Source: Klenkia brasiliensis (GTDB lineage: Bacteria > Actinomycetota > Actinomycetes > Mycobacteriales > Geodermatophilaceae). Taken from it: a stretch of DNA of 64,000 nucleotides. Location of the stretch: contig NZ_FNCF01000004.1 of the NCBI RefSeq assembly GCF_900100695.1, positions 186,001 through 250,000 on the forward strand, written 5' to 3'. The position numbers and the translations under genes were made by a program. The notes under the pieces were generated by a model. The model searched no databases. It was not told where the DNA came from and worked only from the letters and a program-made list of their open reading frames with translations. How positions within the stretch are numbered: position 1 is the stretch's first letter; the number at the start of each line of letters is the position of its first letter. Below are positions 51,487 through 59,315 of the stretch, piece after piece.

Positions 51487-52988
51487 CCGGGGGAGGGCTG
51501 AGCGTGGCCGCCGTCGACCTCGGGGCCGAGAGCGGTCGCGTCGTCCGGGCGGCCTTCGACGGCGAGCGGTTGGCGCTCGACGTCGCCGGCCGGTTCCCCA
51601 ACGGTGCCCGCCCCTTCGCCGACGGCTTGCTCCGGTGGGACCTGGACGCGCTGTGGACGCACGTGTCCGACGTGCTCGCCGGCCTGGCCGCCTCGACCCC
51701 CGTCGCCTCGGTGGGGGTCGACACCTGGGGCGTCGACTACGGCCTGCTCGCCGCCGACGGGTCGCTGGTCGACCAGCCGACCTGCTACCGCGACCCGCGG
51801 CAGGTGCGCGCCATGCGGGAGGCGGTCGAGCGGGTGGGTGCCGACCGCCTGTACGGCGCGGCCGGCATCCAGACCATGGAGATCAACACCGTCTTCGCCC
51901 TGATGGACGACGCCGCGCGGACCGACCGGCTCGACCGGGCCGAGACGATGCTGATGATCCCCGACGTCTTCCACCACCTCCTCTCCGGCGCCCGGGTCAC
52001 CGAGTCCACCGCTGCCTCGACCTCGGCGCTGTACCGCAGCGACACCGGGCAGTGGGCCGTCGACCTGGCCGAGGAGCTCGGCATCCCCTCCCGGCTGTTC
52101 CCCGAGGTCGTGCCGGCCGGCACCGACCTGGGCGCGGTGACCGGGCCGCTCGCCGAGCGGGGCCTGGGCCGCACCCGCGTCATCACCCCGACCGGCCACG
52201 ACACCGCGGCCGCCGTGGTGGGCACCCCGTTCGCCACGCCCGGGGGCGTGTTCATCTCCTCCGGCACCTGGTCGCTGGTCGGCGTCGAGCGCGACCAGCC
52301 GCTCATCACGGCCGGCACCGCGGCGGCCAACCTGACCAACGAGGGCGGCTACGACGGCACCACCCGGCTGCTGCGCAACGTCATGGGGCTGTGGGTCCTG
52401 CAGCAGTGCCGCGCGCAGTGGCGGGCCGAGGGGCACGACCTCGACTACGCGCAGATCGCCGAGCTGGCCGCCGCCGAGCCGGCGCTGCGCAGCGTCGTCA
52501 ACGTCAACGCCCAGGACTTCCTGGCCCCCGGGGACATGCCCGCGCGCGTGCAGGCCTACTGCGCCCGGCACGGCGACCCGGTGCCCCAGGGCGTCGGTGC
52601 GGTCGCCCGCTGCGTGGTCGACAGCCTCGCCCTGGCCTACCGGCTGGTCGTCGACGACGTCGCCGAGGTGACCGGACGGCGACCGGGGTCGGTGAACGTG
52701 ACCGGCGGCGGGGCCAACCACCGCCTGCTGGCCCAGGCCACCGCCGACGCCACCGGCCTGCCGGTGCACTGCGGGCCGGCCGAGGCCACCGCGCTGGGCA
52801 ACGCGGGGGTGCAGCTCATCGCCCTCGGCGAGCTGGCCGACCTGGCCGACCTGCGCCGGGTGGTGGCCGCGTCCACCGAGCTGCGCTCGCACGAGCCGCG
52901 GGCCTCCGCCGCCTGGGACGACGCCGCCGCGCGGCTGCGCGGCCTGGTCGAGGAGGACGACCGCGCCCGGGGCCTCCGCGGGCCCTGA
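51483..52988 (+). CDS. rhaB: Rhamnulokinase
   Basis: 501 aa FGGY-family kinase phosphorylating L-rhamnulose at C1 with ATP. RhaB blocks: VAAVDLGAESGRVVRAAFDG, GVDTWGVDYGLLAADGSLVD, CYRDPRQVRAM, VFALMDDAARTDRL, ITPTGHDTAAAVVGTPFATP, FISSGTWSLVGVERDQPLIT, and NVTGGGANHRLLAQATADAT, then CGPAEATALGNAGVQLIALG. The whole order and length match rhamnulokinase rather than xylulo- or glycerol kinase. Second gene of the operon after the DeoR regulator. Confidence 0.95.
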   Translation: MTGGGLSVAAVDLGAESGRVVRAAFDGERLALDVAGRFPNGARPFADGLLRWDLDALWTHVSDVLAGLAASTPVASVGVDTWGVDYGLLAADGSLVDQPTCYRDPRQVRAMREAVERVGADRLYGAAGIQTMEINTVFALMDDAARTDRLDRAETMLMIPDVFHHLLSGARVTESTAASTSALYRSDTGQWAVDLAEELGIPSRLFPEVVPAGTDLGAVTGPLAERGLGRTRVITPTGHDTAAAVVGTPFATPGGVFISSGTWSLVGVERDQPLITAGTAAANLTNEGGYDGTTRLLRNVMGLWVLQQCRAQWRAEGHDLDYAQIAELAAAEPALRSVVNVNAQDFLAPGDMPARVQAYCARHGDPVPQGVGAVARCVVDSLALAYRLVVDDVAEVTGRRPGSVNVTGGGANHRLLAQATADATGLPVHCGPAEATALGNAGVQLIALGELADLADLRRVVAASTELRSHEPRASAAWDDAAARLRGLVEEDDRARGLRGP

Positions 52989-52995
52989 CAGACCT

Positions 52996-53015
52996 CCCGG
53001 GCCCTCCGGCCCGGG
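52996..53015 (+). terminator. Short hairpin between rhaB and the rhamnose-binding protein
   Basis: CCCGGGCC/GGCCCGGG with a 4-base loop, 8 bases after the rhaB stop. Too short to be a sure terminator; it may weaken read-through or protect the mRNA. Confidence 0.45.
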
Positions 53016-53083
53016 GTGACACCCGCTGACCCCACGGGCGGCGGCCGCACAGCGGGGACCACCCGCAACACGATGGAGTGATC

Positions 53084-54112
53084 ATGAAGGCAGCGCACTA
53101 CAAGTCCGTGGTGGCCGGGGTCGGCCTGGCCCTCGTGCTGACCGGCTGCGGCCAGGGCAGCGGCGGGTCCGCCTCCGGGGGTGACTCGGGCGGGGAGTCC
53201 GGCGGACCCACCATCGCCTTCGTCCCGAAGCTGCAGGGCATCCCCTACTTCGAGGCGATGAACGCCGGCGGCCAGGCCGCCTGCGAGGAGCTCGGCTGCA
53301 CCTGGCTCTACCAGGGCCCGGTCGAGGCCGACGCCGCCGCCCAGGCCGACATCGTGCGCTCCTTCATCCAGCAGGGCGTCGACGTCCTCTTCGTGGCCCC
53401 CAACGACCCCGACTCGATGGCCCCGCTGCTGCAGGAGGCCGAGGACGCCGGCATCAAGGTCGGCACCACCGACACCGACGCCCCGGACTCGGTCCGCGAG
53501 GTGTTCGTCAACCAGGCCACCGCCGAGGGCATCGGCCAGGCGCTGACCGACCAGATCGTCGACGCCATGGGCGGCACCGGCCGCTACGCGATCGTCTCCT
53601 GCGGCGAGACCGCGGAGAACCTCAACTCCTGGATCGACGTGCAGCGGGAGTACACCGCCTCGCAGTACCCCGACGTGACCCTGACCGACGTCGTCTACGC
53701 CGGTGAGGACCAGGCGGCGGCCACGCAGATGGCCACCGACCTGCTCAACGCCGACCCGACGCTGACCGGCCTGGTCGGCGAGTGCACCTCGGCCGCGCCG
53801 GGTGTGGCGCAGGCCGTGCAGGACGCCGGGCGGGTGGGCCAGGTCTTCACCGTCGGCCTCGGCACGCCGCGCTCGATGGCCGACTACCTCGCCAACGGCT
53901 CGTCCTCGGCCAGCGTGCTGTGGAACGTGCAGAACCTGGGCTACCTGACCGCCTGGGCCGGCCTGCAGCTGTCCGACGACGCGGGCTTCGAGGCCAGCAA
54001 CGACGTCAGCTCCGACCTGTCCGGCGTCGAGTACGACGACTCGTCGAAGACCCTGCTGCTCGGCCCGCCGCTGGTCATCACCACCGAGAACGTGGGCGAC
54101 TTCGACTACTGA
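53084..54112 (+). CDS. rhaS: Rhamnose ABC transporter substrate-binding lipoprotein
   Basis: 342 aa from ATG 53084, preferred over GTG 53078 because ggag lies 5 bases before it. Lipobox LVLTGCGQGS, Gly/Ser linker, then a periplasmic-binding type-1 domain: IAFVPKLQGIPYFEAMNAGG, CTWLYQGPVEADAAAQADIV, GVDVLFVAPNDPDSMAPLLQ, TDTDAPDSVREVFVNQATAE. This matches the RhaS rhamnose-binding family. Acidic mature protein. A perfect 14-bp hairpin separates it from the ATPase gene. Confidence 0.92.
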   Translation: MKAAHYKSVVAGVGLALVLTGCGQGSGGSASGGDSGGESGGPTIAFVPKLQGIPYFEAMNAGGQAACEELGCTWLYQGPVEADAAAQADIVRSFIQQGVDVLFVAPNDPDSMAPLLQEAEDAGIKVGTTDTDAPDSVREVFVNQATAEGIGQALTDQIVDAMGGTGRYAIVSCGETAENLNSWIDVQREYTASQYPDVTLTDVVYAGEDQAAATQMATDLLNADPTLTGLVGECTSAAPGVAQAVQDAGRVGQVFTVGLGTPRSMADYLANGSSSASVLWNVQNLGYLTAWAGLQLSDDAGFEASNDVSSDLSGVEYDDSSKTLLLGPPLVITTENVGDFDY

Positions 54113-54121
54113 TCGGACCCC

Positions 54122-54154
54122 GGCCGGCACGCGCGCCCCGCGCGCGTGCCGGCC
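54122..54154 (+). terminator. Intercistronic hairpin between rhaS and rhaT
   Basis: Perfect 14-bp arms GGCCGGCACGCGCG / CGCGCGTGCCGGCC with a 5-base loop, 9 bases after the rhaS stop. Such hairpins commonly raise binding-protein mRNA relative to the membrane genes by partial termination or 3'-end protection. Confidence 0.7.
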
Positions 54155-54186
54155 ACCCCGTACCGCCAACCCCGGAGGACCCGGTC

Positions 54187-55719
54187 ATGACCGCAGACCC
54201 GACCCCAGCGGCGCCGCCCCGTCTGGAGGTCGCCGGCATCGCCAAGCGCTTCGGCGCGGTGCGCGCCATCCGGCACGCCGACATGCGCGTCGACGCCGGG
54301 AGCGTGCACGCCCTCGTGGGCGAGAACGGCGCCGGCAAGAGCACGCTGATCAAGATCCTGTCCGGCGCCGAGACCGCCGACACCGGCCGCGTCGAGTTCG
54401 ACGGCCGGCCCACCGACATCGGCTCCACCGCCGCCGCCCTGGCCCTGGGGATCGCCACGGTCTACCAGGAGCCGCAGCTGTTCGCCGAGCTCACCGTGGC
54501 CGAGAACGTCTTCACCGGCCGCGAGATCACCCGCGGCGGCCGCATCGACTGGGCCGCCCAGAACGCGAAGGTCGTGGAGCTGCTCGAGCTCATCGGCCTG
54601 CCCGCCCGCTACGCCACCGTGGCGGTGGGCCAGCTGTCCATCGCCGAGCAGCAGCAGGTCTCCATCGCCAAGGCCCTGGCCGGCGACGCCCGCGTGCTGA
54701 TCCTCGACGAGCCCTCGGCGATCCTCACCGACACCGAGGTCGAGGTGCTGTTCGGCGTCGTCCGCCGGCTGGCCGCCTCGGGGGTCTCCATCATCTACAT
54801 CAGCCACCGCCTCGACGAGCTGTTCACCATCGCCGACACGGTCACCGTCATGCGCGACGGGCAGACCATCGGCACCCACCCGATCGGCGAGCTCAGCGTG
54901 CGCCGCATCGTCGAGCTCATGGTCGGCGGCATCCTCGACGACGCCCGGCAGGAGCGGGTCGTGCCCGACGGCGACCCGGTGCTCGAGCTGCGCGGCCTGG
55001 GCCTGGAGGGTGCCTTCCACGACGTGGACGTCGCCATCCGGCCCGGTGAGGTGGTCGGTCTCTACGGCCTCGTCGGGTCCGGTGTCGCCGAGATCGGCGC
55101 GACGGTCTACGGGATGAGCCGGGCCACCGCCGGGTCGATCCTGGTGGCCGGCCGCGAGGTCAGCCCGCGGTCCCCGCGCCAGGCCCAGCAGCTGGGGATC
55201 GCGCTGCTGCCGGCCAACCGCAAGCAGCAGGGCCTGTTCGGCTTCCAGCCCATCTCCTTCAACATCTCCGCCGGCCACCTGCCGCTGCTGTCCCGGCTGG
55301 GGGTGTGGGTCGACCGGCGCCGCGAGCGCGAGGTGGCCCGCAGCTCGATCACGCGGCTCTCGGTGAAGACCCCCGACGAGAAGCAGGCGGTCTCCGCGCT
55401 GTCGGGCGGCAACGCCCAGAAGGTCGTGCTGGCCCGCCAGCTCGTCGAACGCCCCCGGATCCTCGTGCTCGCCGAACCGACCCAGGGGGTCGACGTCGGC
55501 GCGAAGGAGGAGATCCACCGGATCATCACCCAGCTCGCCGACGACGGGACCGCCGTGCTCATCGTGACCTCCGACCTCGCCGAGGCCATCCGCATCTCCG
55601 ACCGCCTGCAGGTGGTCCGCGCCGGCACCACGACCGTCGAGTTCGGCCCGGGCGCCACCCAGGTCGACGTGCTCGCCGCCGCCGCCGGGGCCGTGGACGA
55701 GTCGGGGGTGCCGGCATGA
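54187..55719 (+). CDS. rhaT: Rhamnose ABC transporter ATP-binding protein (two ABC domains)
   Basis: 510 aa, RbsA/XylG-type double ATPase. Domain 1: Walker A GENGAGKST, YQEPQLFAELTVAENVF, signature QLSIAEQQQVSIAKAL, Walker B VLILDEPSAILTD, switch His IYISHRLDEL. Domain 2: degenerate Walker A region GLYGLVGSGVAEIGATVYG, signature LSGGNAQKVVLARQL, Walker B ILVLAEPTQGVDVG with Ala where Asp is usual, so domain 2 is probably a weak or regulatory site. ATG 54187, with GGAGG 8 bases upstream. Overlaps the first permease by 4 bases. Confidence 0.93.
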   Translation: MTADPTPAAPPRLEVAGIAKRFGAVRAIRHADMRVDAGSVHALVGENGAGKSTLIKILSGAETADTGRVEFDGRPTDIGSTAAALALGIATVYQEPQLFAELTVAENVFTGREITRGGRIDWAAQNAKVVELLELIGLPARYATVAVGQLSIAEQQQVSIAKALAGDARVLILDEPSAILTDTEVEVLFGVVRRLAASGVSIIYISHRLDELFTIADTVTVMRDGQTIGTHPIGELSVRRIVELMVGGILDDARQERVVPDGDPVLELRGLGLEGAFHDVDVAIRPGEVVGLYGLVGSGVAEIGATVYGMSRATAGSILVAGREVSPRSPRQAQQLGIALLPANRKQQGLFGFQPISFNISAGHLPLLSRLGVWVDRRREREVARSSITRLSVKTPDEKQAVSALSGGNAQKVVLARQLVERPRILVLAEPTQGVDVGAKEEIHRIITQLADDGTAVLIVTSDLAEAIRISDRLQVVRAGTTTVEFGPGATQVDVLAAAAGAVDESGVPA

Positions 55720-56750
55720 GCGCACCCACCACGGCCACCCCGCCGGGCGGGGTGGGGGAGGTCGTGCACGACGCCCCCGCGCGGGGGCGGATCCTGCCGC
55801 GGCCGGTCACCGGCCAGGAGGTCGTGCTCGTCGTCGTCATCGCCGCGCTGTGGCTGGTGCTGGGCCTGGCCACGCCGGCGTTCTTCACCAGCGGGTCGAT
55901 CATCCCGCTGCTGGTCTCGATGAGCCCGATCGCGCTCATCGGCGTCGGCATGACCATCGTGATCATCACCGGCGGCATCGACGTGTCGGTGGGCAGCATC
56001 GTCATGGTGTCGGCGGTGGTCACGGCACAGGCGCTGGTCGACCACGGCCTGTCCCTGCCGGTCGCCGTCCTGCTGTCGGTGCTGGTCGGCGGTGTCCTCG
56101 GCCTGGTCAACGGCGTGCTCATCGCCTACGGGCGGGTGCAGGCGATCATCATCACCTTCGGCACGCTCAACCTCTTCAAGTTCGTCGGCCTGCAGTTCTT
56201 CGGGTCCTCGACCGTCGAGGGCATCCCCGCCACGTTCGCCTTCTTCGGCCGGGGCGAGGCCGGTCGCACGCTCGGCATCCCGCACAGCTTCCTGATCATG
56301 CTGGTGGTGGCGACCGCGGCCTGGTTCTACCTGCGCCACACCGCCGGGGGCCGGCACTTCTACGCCATCGGCGGCGACGCCGTGGCCGCCCGCCTGGCCG
56401 GCGTCGCCGTCCGCCGGCGGTCGCTGATCGCCTACGTGCTCACCGGCCTGCTGTCGGGCCTGGCCGCCTGCTTCGTCATCGCGCAGGGCACCACCAGCCT
56501 GGCCGCGTCGGTCGGTTCGGGCACCGAGCTGGCCGTCATCGCCGCCGTCGTCATCGGCGGCACGTCCATCACCGGTGGGCGGGGGTCGGTGCTGGGCACC
56601 GTGCTCGGCGCGCTGCTGGTGCAGACCGTCACCACCGGCGTCACGCAGCTGGGCTGGCAGTCCCAGCTGTCGGACCTGTTCGTCGGCTTGTTCATCGTCG
56701 TCGCCGTCGGTGCGGACCTCGTCCGGCAGCGGAGCAGGAGGACCTCGTGA
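55716..56750 (+). CDS. rhaP: Rhamnose ABC transporter permease
   Basis: 344 aa, BPD_transp_2 (RbsC-like) permease with eight to ten helices. SPIALIGVGMTIVIITGGID VSVGSIV (split), NGVLIAYGRVQAIIITFGTL, YAIGGDAVAARLAGVAVRRR and GGRGSVLGTVLGALLVQTVT, all standard for the family. Starts in the rhaT stop and ends 4 bases inside the next permease start. Works as a heterodimer with the neighbour. Confidence 0.93.
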   Translation: MSAPTTATPPGGVGEVVHDAPARGRILPRPVTGQEVVLVVVIAALWLVLGLATPAFFTSGSIIPLLVSMSPIALIGVGMTIVIITGGIDVSVGSIVMVSAVVTAQALVDHGLSLPVAVLLSVLVGGVLGLVNGVLIAYGRVQAIIITFGTLNLFKFVGLQFFGSSTVEGIPATFAFFGRGEAGRTLGIPHSFLIMLVVATAAWFYLRHTAGGRHFYAIGGDAVAARLAGVAVRRRSLIAYVLTGLLSGLAACFVIAQGTTSLAASVGSGTELAVIAAVVIGGTSITGGRGSVLGTVLGALLVQTVTTGVTQLGWQSQLSDLFVGLFIVVAVGADLVRQRSRRTS

Positions 56751-57850
56751 CCACCGCGACCGTGCCCGACCCCACCGGCACCCCGCCGGCCCGCACGACC
56801 GGCGACGAGCGGCCCTCGCTCGCCTCCCGGCTGCTGCGCCTGGTGCTCACCCAGCGGATCGCGCTGCTGGTGGTGCTGCTGGTCGCGGTGGTCATCACCA
56901 TGACCACGCTCAGCCAGAACAACTACCTCAGCGCCCCGTACAGCCCGTCCTACATGTCCGCGACGCTGATCAACCTGGTCCCGCTGGTGCTGCTGGGGCT
57001 GGCCGAGCTGCTGGTCATCACCTCCGGGCGCGGCGGCATCGACCTCTCGGTGGGCGCCATCGTCTCGCTGACCGGCATGGTGTTCGGCTTCGCCTACGGG
57101 CAGTGGGGCTGGTCGCTGCTGGCCGCGCTGGCGCTCGCGGTGGCCTTCGGGGCGCTGTGCGGCGCGCTGAACGGGGTGCTGGTCGCCTACGTCGGCTTCC
57201 CCGCGCTGATCACCACGCTGGCCACCTACTACGCCTTCCGGTCGCTGGCGCTGGTCATCAACGACCAGCAGCCGATCAGCACCAAGCCGGTGCAGGACCT
57301 GTACTCCACCGCCGCGGCGGTGCAGCTGCCCTTCCTGCCCGAGTCCTTCCCCCGCGTGCCGCTGGGCATCTTCACCTTCCTGGTGCCCACGGTCGTGGTG
57401 GTCTGGCTGGTGCTGGCCCGCACCACGTGGGGACGACGCCTGTACGCGGTCGGCACCAACGACGTGGCCGCCGAGTGGACCGGCATCGACGTGCGACGCA
57501 CCCGCTTCTCCGCCTACGTGGCGGCCGGGGCCATCTCCGGCCTGGTCGCCGTGGTCACCGTGGCGCAGTTCGCCTCGGCCCGGCCCGACGCCGGCGTCTC
57601 GGGCACCGGCATGGCGCTGCCGGCCATCACCATCGCCGTCCTGGGCGGGGTCGCCATCACCGGCGGCATCGGCCGGGTGGCCGGCGTCGTGCTGGCCGCC
57701 CTGCTCGTGGTCTGGCTCAACGCCGGGATCCTGCTCGCCGTCCCCGGCAACGCCGGCACCCAGCTCCAGCTCTTCGCCCTCGGCGCCGTGCTCGTCTTCG
57801 CCGCCCTGCTCAACGGCATCACCAACCGCCGCTACGGAGGAACCCAGTGA
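56747..57850 (+). CDS. rhaQ: Rhamnose ABC transporter permease
   Basis: 367 aa from GTG 56747. Second BPD_transp_2 permease: LAELLVITSGRGGIDLSVGA (with RG inserted before GIDLSVGA), NGVLVAYVGFPALITTLATY, YAVGTNDVAAEWTGIDVRRT, GGVAITGGIGRVAGVVLAAL. A long N-terminal tail of about 45 aa and a PYSPSYMSATLIN loop are characteristic of RhaQ-like subunits. Its stop overlaps the aldolase start (GTGA). Confidence 0.93.
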   Translation: MTTATVPDPTGTPPARTTGDERPSLASRLLRLVLTQRIALLVVLLVAVVITMTTLSQNNYLSAPYSPSYMSATLINLVPLVLLGLAELLVITSGRGGIDLSVGAIVSLTGMVFGFAYGQWGWSLLAALALAVAFGALCGALNGVLVAYVGFPALITTLATYYAFRSLALVINDQQPISTKPVQDLYSTAAAVQLPFLPESFPRVPLGIFTFLVPTVVVVWLVLARTTWGRRLYAVGTNDVAAEWTGIDVRRTRFSAYVAAGAISGLVAVVTVAQFASARPDAGVSGTGMALPAITIAVLGGVAITGGIGRVAGVVLAALLVVWLNAGILLAVPGNAGTQLQLFALGAVLVFAALLNGITNRRYGGTQ

Positions 57851-58623
57851 CCGCGACGTGGGACCCCTCGCTCGTCGGGCCCGACCTGGTCCAGCTCACC
57901 CGCGACCTCGGGGAGCCCGGCCGCGACCTGGTCATCCTGGCCGAGGGCAACACCTCGGCCCGGCTGCCCGACGGCCGGGTGGTGGTCAAGGCGTCGGGCT
58001 CGAGCATGCGCACCGCCACCGCCGAGGACTTCGTCGTCGTCGACGTCGACCCGCTGGTCGAGCTGGTGCGCGACCCGCGCTCGACGCAGGCCGACCTCAC
58101 CGCCGCCCTGGACGCCGGCGAGCACGACGGCCGCCGGCGCCGGGCGTCGATCGAGACGCTGGTGCACGTCGCGGCGCAGGCCTTCGCCCCGGTGCCCTTC
58201 GTCGCGCACACCCACCCGACCGCGGTGGTCGGGCTGCTGGCCAGCGTGCACGCAGCCACCGCCTGGGACCGGCACGTCTACTCCGACGAGGCGGTGGTCA
58301 TCGGCCGGCCGCTGTTCGTGCCCTACGCCCAGCCCGGGGTCAAGCTGGGCCGGGTGTACCTGGAGGGGCTGACCCGGCACTGGGAGACGTGGGGCGAGCT
58401 CCCGCAGCTGGTGCTGTTGGGCAACCACGGCATCGTGGCCCACGCCCCGAGCGCGGCCGGGGTCGAGGGCGTGTCGCAGATGGCCGTGAAGGGCGCCCTG
58501 GTCCGCTCGGCCGCCTACGCCGCCGGGGGCGTGGCACCCCTGCCCACCGAGTCGGTGGACGAGTTCTTCGCCCGCGACGACATCGAGGAGCGCCGGCGCT
58601 CGCTGGCCGGGGGGACGGCGTGA
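57847..58623 (+). CDS. Class II aldolase/adducin-family protein
   Basis: 258 aa from GTG 57847 with GGAGG 6 bases before. Zn-dependent class II aldolase fold: LAEGNTSARLPDGRVVVKAS GSSM (split), FVAHTHPTAVVGLLASVHAA (metal-binding His pair), and LVLLGNHGIVAHAPSAAGV containing the third His. Members cleave or isomerise sugar phosphates such as fuculose-1-P, ribulose-5-P or methylthioribulose-1-P. The operon already carries a dedicated rhamnulose-1-P aldolase (60820), so this second one may act on another deoxysugar phosphate. Confidence 0.88.
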   Translation: MTATWDPSLVGPDLVQLTRDLGEPGRDLVILAEGNTSARLPDGRVVVKASGSSMRTATAEDFVVVDVDPLVELVRDPRSTQADLTAALDAGEHDGRRRRASIETLVHVAAQAFAPVPFVAHTHPTAVVGLLASVHAATAWDRHVYSDEAVVIGRPLFVPYAQPGVKLGRVYLEGLTRHWETWGELPQLVLLGNHGIVAHAPSAAGVEGVSQMAVKGALVRSAAYAAGGVAPLPTESVDEFFARDDIEERRRSLAGGTA

Positions 58624-59315
58624 GCCTGCCCGCGGCCCCCCGCGCGGTGTTCCTCGACGTCGGGGGGCCGATCTACGACGACCAGAACTTCGTCGACGCC
58701 GTGCTCACCGCCCTGGACGAGATGAGCGCCCAGGCCGGTCGCGGCCCGGTCGACCGGTCCGCCTTCGCCGGGGTCTACGACCGGATCCGGGCCCAGCAGG
58801 GCGGCTCGCTGCGCACCGCGCTGGCCACCGAGCTGCTGGGCGACGCCGGCGCCCGCGACGAGCTGCACGAGCGCACCCGCGCGCACTGGCGGCACCCCGC
58901 GGGCACGCTCTACGCCGACGTCCTGCCGTTCCTGGGGGCGCTGTCCGACGACGTGGTGGTCGGCGTGCTGGCCAACCAGGAGGAGACGGTCATCGAGGCG
59001 CTCACCCGCGACGGCGTGGCCGACCACGTGGACGTCTGGGGCGTGTCGGCGGTGGTCGGGTACGAGAAGCCCAGCCCCGAGCTGTTCCGCTGGTGCCTGC
59101 GCGAGGCCGGGGTGTCGCCGGGGGAGGCCGTGCACGTGGGCAACCGGCTGGACACCGACGTGCGGCCGGCATCGGCGCTGGGCCTCGGCACGGTGTGGGT
59201 GCTGCGGGGCGAGGCCCCCGACCGGCCCACGCCCGAGCAGCTGGCCGAGCCCGATCTCGCCGTCCCCGGCCTGGACGGCCTGGCCGCGGCACTGTTCCCG
59301 GCACGGGGTGCCTGA
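58620..59315 (+). CDS. HAD-superfamily hydrolase
   Basis: 231 aa from GTG 58620, overlapping the aldolase stop. Motif I is VFLDVGGPIYDDQNFVDAVL: the nucleophile Asp is there, but the Asp two residues later is Gly, as in the DLGG/DVGG subset of HAD proteins. Motif II is GVLANQEETVIEAL (Asn instead of Ser/Thr), motif III the Lys in GYEKPSPELFRW, motif IV GNRLDTDVRPASALGLGTVW. Sugar- or metabolite-phosphate hydrolase by family. Position between a class II aldolase and an FGGY kinase ties it to the same side pathway. Confidence 0.88.
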   Translation: MSLPAAPRAVFLDVGGPIYDDQNFVDAVLTALDEMSAQAGRGPVDRSAFAGVYDRIRAQQGGSLRTALATELLGDAGARDELHERTRAHWRHPAGTLYADVLPFLGALSDDVVVGVLANQEETVIEALTRDGVADHVDVWGVSAVVGYEKPSPELFRWCLREAGVSPGEAVHVGNRLDTDVRPASALGLGTVWVLRGEAPDRPTPEQLAEPDLAVPGLDGLAAALFPARGA

